Source: Vicinamibacteria bacterium (GTDB taxonomy: Bacteria; Acidobacteriota; Vicinamibacteria; Vicinamibacterales; UBA8438). Taken from it: a stretch of 64,000 nt of DNA. The notes below the pieces were generated by a model. That model did not search any database, had not been told where the DNA came from, and saw nothing but the letters and a program-made list of their open reading frames with translations. Both the position numbers and the translations under genes were made by a program. Of the stretch, positions 36,038-52,269 are shown one piece after another. How positions within the stretch are numbered: the stretch's first letter is position 1; every line of letters starts with the position of its first letter. The DNA is taken from the NCBI GenBank assembly GCA_022820825.1, contig JAJEEU010000091.1:18898-82897 (forward strand). Reading direction: 5' to 3'.

Positions 36038-36844
36038 ATGCAGCCAGCGGTCGCCATTGCGAACCAGAAGGGCGGCGTGGGCAAGACCACGACGGCCATC
36101 AACCTCGCGGCTTCGCTCTGCCACCTCCGCCGCCGGGTGCTGCTCGTCGATCTGGATCCACAGGCGAATCTCACCAGCGGCGTCGGACGGGCAGGCTGCG
36201 AAGCGCCCGGCGGGACCGTATTCGAGCTGCTGACCGCCGACGAGCCGCCGCCGCTGGACGAATTCATCATTCCGACCGGGATCCCGGATCTGTCGCTGGC
36301 GCCGGCCGATCGGCACTTGACGGGCGCGGAGCTCGAGCTCGTCGACCTGCCCGACCGCGAATCGCGGCTGAGCCCCTTCGTCCGGGCGGCGCGGCGCCGG
36401 TTCGACCACGTGATCATCGATACTCCGCCGTCGCTCGGCCTGTTGACGCTCAACGCGCTGGTTGCGGCCGACGAGGTGCTGATTCCGCTGACGTGTGAAT
36501 ACCTTGCGCTGGAAGGCCTGACCGAGTTGAACAACACGGTGCAGCGCGTGCGTGCGCATCTGAACCCGGAGCTCAAGATCGGCGGTGTGCTGTTGACGAT
36601 GGCCGATTTGCGATCGAACCTCGGCCGGCAGGTGGCCGGCGAGGTGCGGGCGTTCTTCGACGACAAGGTGTTCGATACCGTGATCCCGCGCAACGTGCGG
36701 GTTGCAGAAGCGCCGAGCCACGGGTTGCCGGTGCTCGCCTACGATCGCGGATCGCGGGGCGCGACGGCATACGTCGCCCTCGCCAGGGAAATTCTCGCCG
36801 CCGGCGTGGCCGCCCGCGGCACAAGGAGCAGGAATAGTGGCTGA
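36038..36844 (+). CDS. parA: Chromosome partitioning ATPase ParA
   Basis: [22 protein letters not shown]; start corrected to ATG 36038 because the longer ORF runs through both parS sites. Confidence 0.95.
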   Translation: MQPAVAIANQKGGVGKTTTAINLAASLCHLRRRVLLVDLDPQANLTSGVGRAGCEAPGGTVFELLTADEPPPLDEFIIPTGIPDLSLAPADRHLTGAELELVDLPDRESRLSPFVRAARRRFDHVIIDTPPSLGLLTLNALVAADEVLIPLTCEYLALEGLTELNNTVQRVRAHLNPELKIGGVLLTMADLRSNLGRQVAGEVRAFFDDKVFDTVIPRNVRVAEAPSHGLPVLAYDRGSRGATAYVALAREILAAGVAARGTRSRNSG

Positions 36845-37691
36845 CGGACGACGTGCGCTGGGCCGGGGCTTGAGCGCCCTGATTCGGGATTTGCCCTCGT
36901 CATCGGGGCGCGACGGCGCGCTCGAAGTCGATCTCGACCTGATCGAGCCGAATCGCGAGCAGCCGCGGCGAGACATGGATGAACAACGGCTCGACGCGCT
37001 GGCCGCGTCGGTCAGGGAGACCGGGGTCCTCCAGCCGATCGTGGTGCGCCGCCGCGAGGAGGGCAAGTACGAGATCGTGGCCGGCGAGCGGCGCTGGCGC
37101 GCCGCGCTGCGCGCCGGGCTGCTGAAGGTCCCGGTGGTCGTGCGCGACGTTCCCGATGAAAAGCGGCTGGAGCTGGCGCTGATTGAAAACGTCCAGCGCG
37201 AGAACCTCAACCCGATCGAGGAAGCGCGCGCCTACCGCCGGCTGGCCGACGAGTTGGGAAGGACGCAGGAGGAGATTGCGCAGGCCGTCGGCAAGGACCG
37301 GGCGACGGTTGCGAACTACCAGCGGCTGCTCGCCCTGCCCGAGGACGTGCAGGCCGACATCGCGTCCGGCGCCTTGTCGATGGGACACGCCCGCGCACTG
37401 GCCGCCCTGCCCGACGCGGCGTCCCAGCGCAGCGCCGCTCGCGAGGTGCGCGCCGGCGCCCTGTCGGTGCGGGCCACCGAGGCGCTCGTCAAGCGATTGC
37501 TGGAGCCGCCGGCCCCGCGGAAGCCCCCGCCGACCCCGGACGTGCACACGCGGGCGGCCGCCGAGACGCTGCGCGTCGCGCTGGGGTCGCGCGTGGATAT
37601 CGTACGCCGCCGCCGCGGCGGGGAAATTCGCATCGCGTTCAAGTCGGAAGACGAGTTGCAGCGGCTGTACGAGCGCCTGTCAACCCGCTAG
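36837..37691 (+). CDS. parB: Chromosome partitioning protein ParB
   Basis: GTG start; [54 protein letters not shown]. Confidence 0.95.
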   Translation: MADGRRALGRGLSALIRDLPSSSGRDGALEVDLDLIEPNREQPRRDMDEQRLDALAASVRETGVLQPIVVRRREEGKYEIVAGERRWRAALRAGLLKVPVVVRDVPDEKRLELALIENVQRENLNPIEEARAYRRLADELGRTQEEIAQAVGKDRATVANYQRLLALPEDVQADIASGALSMGHARALAALPDAASQRSAAREVRAGALSVRATEALVKRLLEPPAPRKPPPTPDVHTRAAAETLRVALGSRVDIVRRRRGGEIRIAFKSEDELQRLYERLSTR

Positions 37692-37708
37692 AAACGAGCG
37701 CTGCGGCT

Positions 37709-37738
37709 TGCCCCGCGTTGGCGTCGAATGGTATAAAT
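37709..37738 (+). promoter_or_regulatory. Candidate promoter of the atpHAGDC operon
   Basis: TTGCCC - 18 bp - TATAAA upstream of a leader of about 260 nt that contains the structured repeat. Confidence 0.5.
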
Positions 37739-37845
37739 TTCCGTTTGGCTCGCCGCGGATCACTTCCCCTTACAAGTGCTGCGTGCGAACGCCCGCTGCG
37801 GGACGGGAAGCGAGCGTGTCCCCAGCCAGGATGGTTGAGTACGCG

Positions 37846-37965
37846 GGGAACGGCGAGCCTCGACGCGGCCGTTCCCAAGGCCGCGCACAGCGCGGCCCGC
37901 CGGCGACGGAGTGGGGCGAAGGGGTCCCCGCGAGTGGCCGGCGGGGGTTTGGGGCGCAGCCCCAA
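37846..37965 (+). repeat. Structured intergenic repeat, copy B (three-hairpin element plus extra 5' hairpin)
   Basis: GGGAACGGC/GCCGTTCCC stem (37846-37854/37868-37876); GGCCGCGC-ACA-GCGCGGCC; CCCGCCGGC/GCCGGCGGG (37896-37904/37937-37945) enclosing GTGGGG/CCCCGC; TTGGGGC-GCA-GCCCCAA (37949-37965). Confidence 0.85.
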
Positions 37966-38004
37966 GAAGGTAAAGCTGCGCAGCCCCATCTAAAGAAGAA
38001 GCAG

Positions 38005-38553
38005 ATGGCATATCGCGCCGCCGCTAAACGGTACGCACGGGCACTCTTCGACGTCTGCGAGCGTGAAGGCGCGCTGGAGCACGTCGAACGGGACGTGGCC
38101 GGGTTCATGGCCCTGCTCGACGGCCATGCCATGCTGCGGAAGTGCCTGCTCAGCCCCGTCGTTCCACCGGCATCGAAGCGGGCCGTCGTCGCCGCGCTCG
38201 TGGAGCGCGGCGGCGAGCTGTCGCCCATCACCGGCCGATTGCTGGCCCTGCTGGCGGAGCGCAACCGCCTCGCGCTGCTGCCCGAGCTCCTCGAGGTATA
38301 CCGCGAAGGGCTGATGGCGCACCGCGGCCAGTTACGCGCGCAGCTCACGACCACCACGGCGCTGGACGGCGAGCGGACGCGTGAAATCGCCCGTCGGATC
38401 GAGGGCGCCACGGGCCGCGACGTAACGGTCGAGGCGCGCGTCAACCCTTCCCTCATCGGCGGCGCAATGGTCCAGATCGGCAGCACGGTGTGGGACGGCA
38501 GCGTCGCGCGCCACCTCGCGCGGCTGCGGCAGCGGCTGTTGGCGGACGCCTAG
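38005..38553 (+). CDS. atpH: F1F0 ATP synthase subunit delta
   Basis: [35 protein letters not shown]-terminal [29 protein letters not shown]. Confidence 0.93.
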   Translation: MAYRAAAKRYARALFDVCEREGALEHVERDVAGFMALLDGHAMLRKCLLSPVVPPASKRAVVAALVERGGELSPITGRLLALLAERNRLALLPELLEVYREGLMAHRGQLRAQLTTTTALDGERTREIARRIEGATGRDVTVEARVNPSLIGGAMVQIGSTVWDGSVARHLARLRQRLLADA

Positions 38554-38572
38554 CGTCCGAATGGAGTCAAGG

Positions 38573-40102
38573 ATGGACATCAAGGCAGACGAGATATCGC
38601 GGATCATCAAGGACCAGCTCGGCAGCTATGAGCTCGACGTCGACGTCGCCGAGGTCGGCACCGTCGTGGCGGTCGGCGACGGCATCGCGCAGATTCACGG
38701 CGTCGAGGGTGCGATGGCGACCGAGATGCTCGAGTTTCCGCACGGCGTGTTCGGCATCGCGCTCAACCTCGAGGAGGAAAGCGTCGGCGCCGTGCTGCTG
38801 GGCGAGACTACCGAGATCAAGGAAGGCGATCCCGTCAAGCGCACCGGCCGCATCATCTCGGTACCGGTCGGCGACGAGATGCTGGGCCGCGTCGTCAACG
38901 CCCTCGGCCAGCCGGTGGACGGCAAGGGCCCCATCGCCACCACGCAGCACGCTCCGATCGAGCGGATCGCGCCCGGCGTGGTGGACCGCCAGCCCGTGAA
39001 GGAGCCGCTGCAGACCGGCCTCAAGGCGATCGACGCGATGATCCCGATCGGCCGCGGCCAGCGCGAGCTGGTCATCGGCGACCGCCAGACGGGCAAGACC
39101 GCCGTGGCGGTCGACACGATCATCAACCAGAAGGGGCTCGACGTCGTCTGCATCTACAACGCCGTGGGCCAGAAGCAGTCCACCGTCGCCCAGGTGGTGC
39201 GCACGCTCGAGGACGCCGGCGCGATGGAATACACCATCGTGGTCACGGCGGGCGCCTCCGAGCCGGCGCCGCTGCTCTATATCAGCCCCTACTCGGCGTG
39301 CGCGATGGGGGAGTACTTCCGCGACAGCGGGCGGCACGCGCTGTGCATCTACGACGACCTTTCCAAGCACGCGCAGGCGTACCGCGAGATCTCGCTGCTG
39401 CTCCGGCGGCCGCCGGGCCGCGAGGCGTACCCCGGCGACGTGTTCTACCTGCACTCGCGGCTGCTGGAGCGGGCGGCGAAGATGCGCAACGAGCTCGGCG
39501 GCGGATCGCTCACCGCGCTGCCCATCATCGAAACCCAGGCCGGCGACCTGTCGGCCTACATCCCGACGAACGTCATCTCCATCACGGACGGGCAGATCTT
39601 CCTGGAGTCGGACCTGTTCCACCAGGGCATCCGCCCGGCCATCAACGTCGGCAACTCCGTGTCGCGGGTCGGCGGCTCGGCCCAGGTGCGCGCCATGCGG
39701 CAGGTGGCGGGGACGCTGCGCCTCGACCTGGCGCAGTACCGGGAGCTGGCCGCATTCGCCCAGTTCGGCAGCGACCTCGACAAGGCCACCCAGGATCAGC
39801 TCAACCGGGGCCGGCGGCTCGTCGAGGTGCTCAAGCAGCCGCAGTACGCGCCGCTGGCCGTCGAGCGCCAGGTGCTCGTCATCTTCGCCGGCACCAACGG
39901 TTTCCTGGACGGCGTCGACGAGAGCGACGTGGCGACCTACGAGCGCGACCTCTACCAGTTCATCGAGTCGCGGCACAAGGACCTGCTGGAGCGGCTGACC
40001 GAGCAGAAGAAGTTCGACGACGAGCTGAAGGCAGCCGTCAGCGAAGCCATCAAGGCGTTCACCGAGCAGTTCGTCGCCGCCCGCAAGGGAGTGGCGGCCT
40101 AG
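38573..40102 (+). CDS. atpA: F1F0 ATP synthase subunit alpha
   Basis: [55 protein letters not shown]. Confidence 0.98.
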   Translation: MDIKADEISRIIKDQLGSYELDVDVAEVGTVVAVGDGIAQIHGVEGAMATEMLEFPHGVFGIALNLEEESVGAVLLGETTEIKEGDPVKRTGRIISVPVGDEMLGRVVNALGQPVDGKGPIATTQHAPIERIAPGVVDRQPVKEPLQTGLKAIDAMIPIGRGQRELVIGDRQTGKTAVAVDTIINQKGLDVVCIYNAVGQKQSTVAQVVRTLEDAGAMEYTIVVTAGASEPAPLLYISPYSACAMGEYFRDSGRHALCIYDDLSKHAQAYREISLLLRRPPGREAYPGDVFYLHSRLLERAAKMRNELGGGSLTALPIIETQAGDLSAYIPTNVISITDGQIFLESDLFHQGIRPAINVGNSVSRVGGSAQVRAMRQVAGTLRLDLAQYRELAAFAQFGSDLDKATQDQLNRGRRLVEVLKQPQYAPLAVERQVLVIFAGTNGFLDGVDESDVATYERDLYQFIESRHKDLLERLTEQKKFDDELKAAVSEAIKAFTEQFVAARKGVAA

Positions 40103-42463
<2,361 letters not shown>

Positions 42464-42483
42464 GCCGGCCGGCGAGACAGCGC

Positions 42484-42918
42484 ATGGAACTTCCGTCTTC
42501 CCTCAGATTCGAACTGGTGACGCCCGAGCGGGCCGTCGTCCGCGAAGCGGTGGACGAGTTGCAGATCCCGGGCGAGGAGGGCTATTTCGGCGTCCTGCCC
42601 GGACACACGCCGCTGTTGGCCTCGCTGCACGTGGGCGAGCTCTGGTTTCGCCAAGGCAGCGAGCGGTACTACATCTCGGTGGCGTTCGGGTTCGCGGAGG
42701 TGTTGCCGGACCGCGTCACCGTGCTCGCGCAGATTGCCGAGCGCGCGGAGGAGATCGACGTCAAGCGCGCCGAGGCCGCCGTGAAACGGGCTCGCGAGCG
42801 CGTCGACCAGCGCGCCGCCAACATCGATTTCGAGCGTGCGCGCATCGCCCTGCTGAAGTCGCTCATGCGGTTGCAGGTAGCGTCGAAGATACGGGTCCGG
42901 CCGCCCGGCGGACTCTGA
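42484..42918 (+). CDS. atpC: F1F0 ATP synthase subunit epsilon
   Basis: FELVTPERAVVREAVDELQIPGEEGYFGVLPGHTPLLASL. Confidence 0.93.
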   Translation: MELPSSLRFELVTPERAVVREAVDELQIPGEEGYFGVLPGHTPLLASLHVGELWFRQGSERYYISVAFGFAEVLPDRVTVLAQIAERAEEIDVKRAEAAVKRARERVDQRAANIDFERARIALLKSLMRLQVASKIRVRPPGGL

Positions 42919-42956
42919 TCCACCGCCCGCCCGGGCGCAGGTAATACTTGACACCC

Positions 42957-43724
42957 ATGCGCCTGTCCTGGGCTGCCCGCACCGATCCCGGCCTGCGGCG
43001 GGCGCACAACGAGGACTGCCACAGCGCGCAACCCGAGCTGGGGTTGTTCGTGGTGGCGGACGGCGTTGGCGGGCACGCAGGTGGAAGCACCGCCTCGCGG
43101 CTCGCCGTCGACGCAATCGTCAACGCGGTCGAGACCACCGCGCCGCTGGGTCCGGCGGATGGCTGGCCCGGCGCGTTCGATCCCGCGCTGAGCCGGGCCG
43201 GCAACCGCCTGCGCGCCGGTTTCGACCTTGCCAACCGGCAGATTGCCGAGCGCGCGGCCGCGGCGGCCGAGTTGCGGGACATGGCGACGACCGCGGTGGC
43301 GTTGCTCGTGGACGGCCTCGCCGCGGCGCTCGCCCACGCCGGCGACAGCCGGGCGTACCTGCACCGGCCGGCCGGCCTTACACGCCTCACGCGCGACCAT
43401 TCCTGGGTGGAGGAGCAGGTCCGGGCCGGCACGCTGTCCGCGGCGGCCGCGCAGGAGCACCCCTGGCGTAACATCGTTACGCGGGTTCTCGCGGCAGGGG
43501 AGGGCGCCGCACCCGAGATAACGGAGTTGACGCTGCGCCCCGGCGACCGCCTGCTGTTGTGCACGGACGGGCTGTCAGCGGTGCTGCCGACGGACACCAT
43601 CGGCGGCGTGTTGTCGGATCACGAAGAACTGCAGGCGGCGTGCGACGCGTTCGTGCGCCTCGCGAACGCGCGCGGCGGGCCGGACAACATCACCGCAATC
43701 GTGGTGCAGATCGATGCTGGCTAA
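42957..43724 (+). CDS. PP2C-family serine/threonine protein phosphatase
   Basis: RTDPGLRRAHNEDCHSA, FVVADGVGGHAGGSTAS, ALAHAGDSRAYL, LLLCTDGLSAVLP. Confidence 0.92.
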   Translation: MRLSWAARTDPGLRRAHNEDCHSAQPELGLFVVADGVGGHAGGSTASRLAVDAIVNAVETTAPLGPADGWPGAFDPALSRAGNRLRAGFDLANRQIAERAAAAAELRDMATTAVALLVDGLAAALAHAGDSRAYLHRPAGLTRLTRDHSWVEEQVRAGTLSAAAAQEHPWRNIVTRVLAAGEGAAPEITELTLRPGDRLLLCTDGLSAVLPTDTIGGVLSDHEELQAACDAFVRLANARGGPDNITAIVVQIDAG

Positions 43725-44526
43725 CCTCAGACGGCTGCTGCAGCATCGGGAGCTGATCCGGACGCTCGTCGCGCGCGAGGTGAAGGCGCGCTACCGCGGG
43801 TCGGTCCTGGGCTTCTTCTGGTCCTTCGCCAACCCCCTGCTGTTGCTGCTGGTCTACACGTTCGTGTTCTCGGTGATCCTGCCCGGGTTCCGGGGCGGCG
43901 AACTGGAGCCGTACGCGCTGTTCCTGTTCTGCGGCCTGCTGCCGTGGACGTGGTTCTCGTCGTCGCTCCTGGAATCGTCGAACGTGCTGATCGCGAACGG
44001 CAACCTGCTCAAGAAGGTGATGTTCCCGGCCGAGATCCTGCCGATCGTCACGGTGCTGTCGAACATGGTGCATTTCCTGCTCGGCCTGCCGGTGCTGGGC
44101 GCGTTTCTCGCCTGGTACGCCCTCGACGGGCGGCTCCCGGGGCCGCTGCAGGCGGTCGAACTCGTCTGGCTGCCCGCGGTGATTCTGGTGCAACTGCTGT
44201 TGACGCTCGGCTGCGCGCTGCTGCTGTCGGCGCTGACGGTCCACTTCCGCGATATCCGGGACCTGCTCGGCAACCTGCTGACGCTCTGGTTCTTCGCGAC
44301 GCCGATCATCTATCCGATGGCGCTCGTGCCGGCCGGCGGCAAGCCGATCATGGACCTGAACCCGTTCGCCCACCTGGCGATCTCCTACCAGGAAATCCTG
44401 TTCTACAACGGCCCGTTCGGGCACTGGAAGTGGCTGTTGGCCCTGGCCGCCGCATCGCTGGCGCTCGCCGTGATCGGCTACAGCGTGTTCGACCGGCTGC
44501 GCGATACGTTCGCGGAGGAAGTATGA
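43714..44526 (+). CDS. ABC-2 type transporter permease (Wzm-like polysaccharide exporter)
   Basis: LIRTLVAREVKARYRGSVLGFFWSFANPLLLLLVYTFVF. Confidence 0.9.
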   Translation: MLANLRRLLQHRELIRTLVAREVKARYRGSVLGFFWSFANPLLLLLVYTFVFSVILPGFRGGELEPYALFLFCGLLPWTWFSSSLLESSNVLIANGNLLKKVMFPAEILPIVTVLSNMVHFLLGLPVLGAFLAWYALDGRLPGPLQAVELVWLPAVILVQLLLTLGCALLLSALTVHFRDIRDLLGNLLTLWFFATPIIYPMALVPAGGKPIMDLNPFAHLAISYQEILFYNGPFGHWKWLLALAAASLALAVIGYSVFDRLRDTFAEEV

Positions 44527-45926
44527 GTGCGGCGGTCGAGCTCGACGGCGTCGCGAAGGAGTACCGCCGGTACGGGCCCGGCCGGCGCGCGGGCACGCTG
44601 AAGAGCGCGCTGCTGGGCGGCCGGCTGCGCGATCTCGCACCCCGCGAGATACTGCGCGCCGTCGACGATGTCTCGCTGCGCATTCCCAGCGGCGCCGCCT
44701 TCGGCATCGTCGGCCGCAACGGCTCGGGCAAGAGCACGCTGCTGAAGCTGATGGCCGGCATCACCCGGCCGACGGCGGGCAGCGTGAAGGTGCACGGACG
44801 GGTGTCGGCGCTCATCGAGCTGGGGGCCGGCTTTCATCCGGAGATCTCCGGCCGCGAGAACGTCTTCATCAACGGCGTCATGCTCGGCCTGACGCGCCGC
44901 GAGATCGCCCGCCGCTTCGAGGAGATCGTCGAGTTCGCCGAGATGGAGGACTTCATCGATGCGCCCGTGCGCACCTACTCGTCCGGGATGTACATGCGGC
45001 TGGGATTCGCCGTGGCGGTCCACGTCGACGCCGACGTGCTGCTGGTCGACGAAGTGCTGGCGGTCGGCGACGAGCGCTTCAGCCTCAAGTGCCTCGACAA
45101 GTTCGCCGAGTACAAGCGCCGCGGCAAGACGACCGTGCTCGTGACGCACGGCCTCGACATGGTGGAGCGGTTCTGCGACGAAGCGCTCTGGCTCGACGCC
45201 GGCAAGGTGCGCACGTCGGGCGATCCGCGCCGCGTGCTGCACGCCTACCGCGGCGACGTCGAGACGGAGGAGGAACACGAGCTGGCCGCGCGGGACGAGA
45301 AGGCGCGGCAGGCGGTCGACGCCGAGTCCGACGCCGCCGCGGACCGGGAAGAACCGGCGGACCCACCCGCGCCCGCCGAAGCGGCGCCCGCGGAAGCGCA
45401 GGCCGCCGAGCCTCCGGAGGCTCCCGACGAAGCGCCGCCCGGCGACGAGCCCGAGGACATGTTCAAGGCGGCGGCTGGCCGCTGGGGCGACGGTCCGGTG
45501 CGCATAGACGACGTGCGCCTCGAGGGGGAGAGCGGTCCGGCGCACCTCTTCCAGTCCGGCGCCGGGCTGGCGATCCGCATGCGGGTCACCGCGCCCGAGG
45601 AAGTGACGGACTTCGTCTTCGGGATCAGCATCTTCAACGCCGCGGGCGTCTGCTGCTACGGCACCAACACCGACATCGAGCGCTACCGCCCGGTCGCGCT
45701 GTCCGGGACGGGCGAGGTGGTGTTCGTCATCGACAGCCTCGACCTCGTCGAGGGCACGTACAAGCTGGATGTCGCCGCCCACCGCCGCGACGGTGCGCAG
45801 TACGACTACCACCGGCTGCTCTACACGTTCCGCGTGAAATCGCAGACTCGCGACGCCGGCATCTACCGGCCCGCCCACTCGTGGACGTTCACGCCGAACA
45901 TCCGCTTCGAGGAACCGGAGTCGTAG
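44523..45926 (+). CDS. ABC transporter ATP-binding protein with Wzt-like C-terminal domain
   Basis: IVGRNGSGKSTLLKLMAGITRPTAGSVKVHGRVSALIELGAGFHPEISGRENVFINGVMLGL; Pro/Ala/Glu-rich linker then beta-rich C-terminal domain. Confidence 0.93.
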   Translation: MSAAVELDGVAKEYRRYGPGRRAGTLKSALLGGRLRDLAPREILRAVDDVSLRIPSGAAFGIVGRNGSGKSTLLKLMAGITRPTAGSVKVHGRVSALIELGAGFHPEISGRENVFINGVMLGLTRREIARRFEEIVEFAEMEDFIDAPVRTYSSGMYMRLGFAVAVHVDADVLLVDEVLAVGDERFSLKCLDKFAEYKRRGKTTVLVTHGLDMVERFCDEALWLDAGKVRTSGDPRRVLHAYRGDVETEEEHELAARDEKARQAVDAESDAAADREEPADPPAPAEAAPAEAQAAEPPEAPDEAPPGDEPEDMFKAAAGRWGDGPVRIDDVRLEGESGPAHLFQSGAGLAIRMRVTAPEEVTDFVFGISIFNAAGVCCYGTNTDIERYRPVALSGTGEVVFVIDSLDLVEGTYKLDVAAHRRDGAQYDYHRLLYTFRVKSQTRDAGIYRPAHSWTFTPNIRFEEPES

Positions 45927-45930
45927 GGCC

Positions 45931-49320
<3,390 letters not shown>

Positions 49321-49343
49321 GATAGGAGTTCGGCGACCTGTTC

Positions 49344-50447
49344 ATGGGGGTGAACGAAGTGCGGAAGTCATTCACGGCCAGTGTGCTTCTGGTCGCGGCG
49401 GCGTTGCTGGGCGCCGGCGCACCGGCGGCCGCCCAGGCGCCGGTCCCGCCCAACACCGATCCGACCCTGCGGATCATCGAGCGGATCCTGGTGAAGGTGA
49501 ACGGGGAGATCATCACGCAGAGCGACCTGGAGGAGCGCCAGGTCGCGGCCATCCGGGCCCGCGGCGTCCAGCCGTCCACGAACGCCGAGTTGATGCAGCT
49601 CGTCCAGGAGGTGACGCCCAGCGTGCTCGCGGCGGCGGTGGAAGAGCTGCTGCTCGTCGAGCGCGGCAGGGAGCTCGGCTACCAGCTCTCGGATGACCAG
49701 TTCCAGGACTACCTCGACACCCTGAAGGAAGACAACGGCATCGAGTCCGACGAACAGTTCATCCAGATGCTGGAGCAGCAGGAAGGGATGACGCTGGACG
49801 ATTTCCGGCGGCTCGTCGAGCGCCAGATGCTGGCGGGGCAGGTGCAGCAGGTCCAGGTCCTGGGCCGGGTAACCATCACCGACGTCGAAGCGCGCGAGTA
49901 CTACGATTCGCACATCGAGGAGTTCACCGAGCCGGCCCACGTCACGCTGCGGGAGATCATCGTTGCCGCCCCGGAGGATCCCACCGCCAACCTGCTGGCC
50001 GACCGGCGCGCGCGTGGAGAGGCCGACGTGGTGCGGGAACGCGTGCTGAATGGCGAGGCGTTCGAGGCCGTGGCGGCGGCGGTGTCGGACGCGCCGTCGA
50101 AGGACAACGGCGGCCTGATCGGCCCCTTCCGGTTGAACGAGGTCGCCGAGAGCATCCGGGAGTTGATTGCCGGGCTCGAGCCGGGCGGCGTGAGCGAGGT
50201 GCGGCGCACGCCCCAGGGCTACCAGATCCTGCAGCTCGAAGAGCTGGTCGAGGACGTCGTGCGGCCGTTCGACGAGGTGCGCGACGAGATTTCGCAACGC
50301 GCATTCGGCGAGCGGCGGGAAGAGGCGTACCGGGAGTTCCTCGATGAGCTGTACGCCGACGCAATCGTCGAGTGGAAGAGCGACGAGCTGCGCCAGGCCT
50401 TCGAGCAGTACCGGAACCGCCAGCTCGCCGCCGGCGGGCAGCAATAG
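49344..50447 (+). CDS. SurA-like periplasmic peptidylprolyl isomerase
   Basis: Signal peptide, RILVKVNGEIITQSDLEERQVAAIRARG SurA N-terminal pattern, parvulin-like C-terminal domain. Confidence 0.87.
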   Translation: MGVNEVRKSFTASVLLVAAALLGAGAPAAAQAPVPPNTDPTLRIIERILVKVNGEIITQSDLEERQVAAIRARGVQPSTNAELMQLVQEVTPSVLAAAVEELLLVERGRELGYQLSDDQFQDYLDTLKEDNGIESDEQFIQMLEQQEGMTLDDFRRLVERQMLAGQVQQVQVLGRVTITDVEAREYYDSHIEEFTEPAHVTLREIIVAAPEDPTANLLADRRARGEADVVRERVLNGEAFEAVAAAVSDAPSKDNGGLIGPFRLNEVAESIRELIAGLEPGGVSEVRRTPQGYQILQLEELVEDVVRPFDEVRDEISQRAFGERREEAYREFLDELYADAIVEWKSDELRQAFEQYRNRQLAAGGQQ

Positions 50448-50475
50448 CGGCCGGCCCGCGGCCGCCGGTCCCGAT

Positions 50476-51585
50476 ATGGCAATCGGTAGCGTTCCGCTCG
50501 ATCCGCCCTACCTGCTCGCGCCGATGGCGGGCATGACCGACACCGCCTTCCGCCGCCTGGTGAAGCGCCACGGCGGGTGCGGCCTGGTCGTCACCGAGAT
50601 GGTGAGCTCCGAGGGACTCGTGCGCGGCATCGACCGGACGCTCGAGTACGCGGAGTACACCGAGGAGGAACGGCCCGTCTCCATCCAGATCTTCGGCGGC
50701 GATCCGGAGAAGATGGCGGCGGCGGCCCGCATAGTCGAGGCGATGGGCGCGGACATCGTCGACGTGAACATGGGCTGCCCGGTGCCGAAGATCGCCAAGC
50801 ACAACGCCGGGTGCAGCCTGATGCGGGACCCGGCGCACGCCGCGGCGGTCGTGCGGGCGATGTGCCGGGCCGTGCGCATACCCGTGACGGTCAAGATGCG
50901 CGCCGGATGGGACGAGCGCGACATCAACGCGCCGCGGCTGGCGCAGATGATGGAGGATGCCGGCGCGGCGGCGGTCGCCGTGCACGGCCGGACGGCGGCG
51001 CAGTCGTACCGCGGGATCTCCGACTGGCGGCTCATCGAGACGGTGGCGCGCGGCGTGTCGATCCCGGTCTTCGGCAGCGGCGATTGCGTCACGGCCCGGC
51101 AGGTGGTGGACCGCACGGCGGATACCGGGGTGGCCGGCGTGCTGGTGGGCCGCGGCGCGCTGCGCAACCCGTGGATCTTCCGCCAGGCGGCCGCGCTGGC
51201 CGGTGGCGGAGCGGAGCCGGAGGTGACGGACGCCGACCGCGGACAGTTCCTGCTCGACTACATCGAGATGCTGCTCCTCGAGGGCGTGGGCGAGCAGCGC
51301 GGCTTCCGCCACGTGGCGCCGGGCATGCCGCAGGAGCGCCGCCCGCGGCACGCCAGGGGACGCGAGCGCTGGGTAGTCAACAAGCTGCGCGCGCTCGCCT
51401 CGTGGTACACGAAGGGAATCCACGGCGGCGCCGGCCTGCGCACCGCCATCAACACCGCCGAGTCCGTCGACGAGCTCCGCGCGGTCATCCGGCGCTTCTT
51501 CCTGCAGCCCGAGGCTGTCCCGCCACGCCGGCAACCCGGGCAAGCCGCGCACAGCGCGGCTCGGCAAGCCCGGCGCGGGGCATAG
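50476..51585 (+). CDS. dusB: tRNA-dihydrouridine synthase B
   Basis: LAPMAGMTDTAFRRLVKRHGG, VDVNMGCPVPKIAKHNAGCSLMRDP, VHGRTAAQSYRGISDW; C-terminal tail encoded by repeat copy C. Confidence 0.94.
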   Translation: MAIGSVPLDPPYLLAPMAGMTDTAFRRLVKRHGGCGLVVTEMVSSEGLVRGIDRTLEYAEYTEEERPVSIQIFGGDPEKMAAAARIVEAMGADIVDVNMGCPVPKIAKHNAGCSLMRDPAHAAAVVRAMCRAVRIPVTVKMRAGWDERDINAPRLAQMMEDAGAAAVAVHGRTAAQSYRGISDWRLIETVARGVSIPVFGSGDCVTARQVVDRTADTGVAGVLVGRGALRNPWIFRQAAALAGGGAEPEVTDADRGQFLLDYIEMLLLEGVGEQRGFRHVAPGMPQERRPRHARGRERWVVNKLRALASWYTKGIHGGAGLRTAINTAESVDELRAVIRRFFLQPEAVPPRRQPGQAAHSAARQARRGA

Positions 51586-51645
51586 GGGTCCCCGCTAGGG
51601 CTTGCCGGGGGTTTGGGGCGTAGCCCCAGGTAGACAAAGCCAGCG
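51544..51645 (+). repeat. Structured intergenic repeat, copy C (three-hairpin element overlapping dusB 3' end)
   Basis: GCCGCGC-ACA-GCGCGGC (51544-51560); CGGCAAGCCC/GGGCTTGCCG (51562-51571/51598-51607) enclosing GCGGGG/CCCCGC; TGGGGC-GTA-GCCCCA (51614-51628); trailing caaagccagcgtatgctg shared with copy A. Confidence 0.88.
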
Positions 51646-51687
51646 TATGCTGGGTCGTAGGGGGCCTACGGTCCCCGGGAGGGTGAA

Positions 51688-52245
51688 ATGGTATCGGTCG
51701 CGTCGCTCTGGCTGCCCATCCTGGTTTCGGCGGGCATCGTGTTCGTCGTCAGCTCCGTCATGCACATGGTGTTGACGTACCACAAGTCCGACGCGGGGCC
51801 GCTGCCCGACGAAGACGGCGTGAGGGACGCGCTGCGGCCGCTGGACATCCCGCCGGGCGACTACGTGATCCCGTACGCCGCGGACTCCAAGGAGATGGGC
51901 TCCGACGAGTACACGGAGAAGGTGAAGAACGGGCCGGTCGCGTTCCTCACGGTGATGCCGAACGGGGCGCTCGGCATGGGCAAGAGCCTCGCCCTGTGGT
52001 TCGGCAATTCGGTCGTCGTCGGCGCACTGGCCGGCTACGTCGCCGGCCAGGCGCTCGGTCCCGGGGCGGAGTACGGCGCGGTGTTCCGCATCGTCAGCAC
52101 GGTCGCCTTCGCCGGCTACTCGCTGGCGGTCCTGCAGGCCAGCATCTGGTGGCACCGGAGCTGGAGCTACACCCTCAAGACGATGTTCGACGGGCTGGTC
52201 TTCGCGCTCCTGACCGGAGGCGCGTTCGGCTGGCTCTGGCCCTGA
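51688..52245 (+). CDS. Conserved membrane protein of unknown function
   Basis: Multiple hydrophobic segments (LWLPILVSAGIVFVVSSVMHMVL, AFGWLWP); complete ORF. Confidence 0.7.
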   Translation: MVSVASLWLPILVSAGIVFVVSSVMHMVLTYHKSDAGPLPDEDGVRDALRPLDIPPGDYVIPYAADSKEMGSDEYTEKVKNGPVAFLTVMPNGALGMGKSLALWFGNSVVVGALAGYVAGQALGPGAEYGAVFRIVSTVAFAGYSLAVLQASIWWHRSWSYTLKTMFDGLVFALLTGGAFGWLWP

Positions 52246-52269
52246 ACGGGAGCCGGGAGGCGCGGACGC

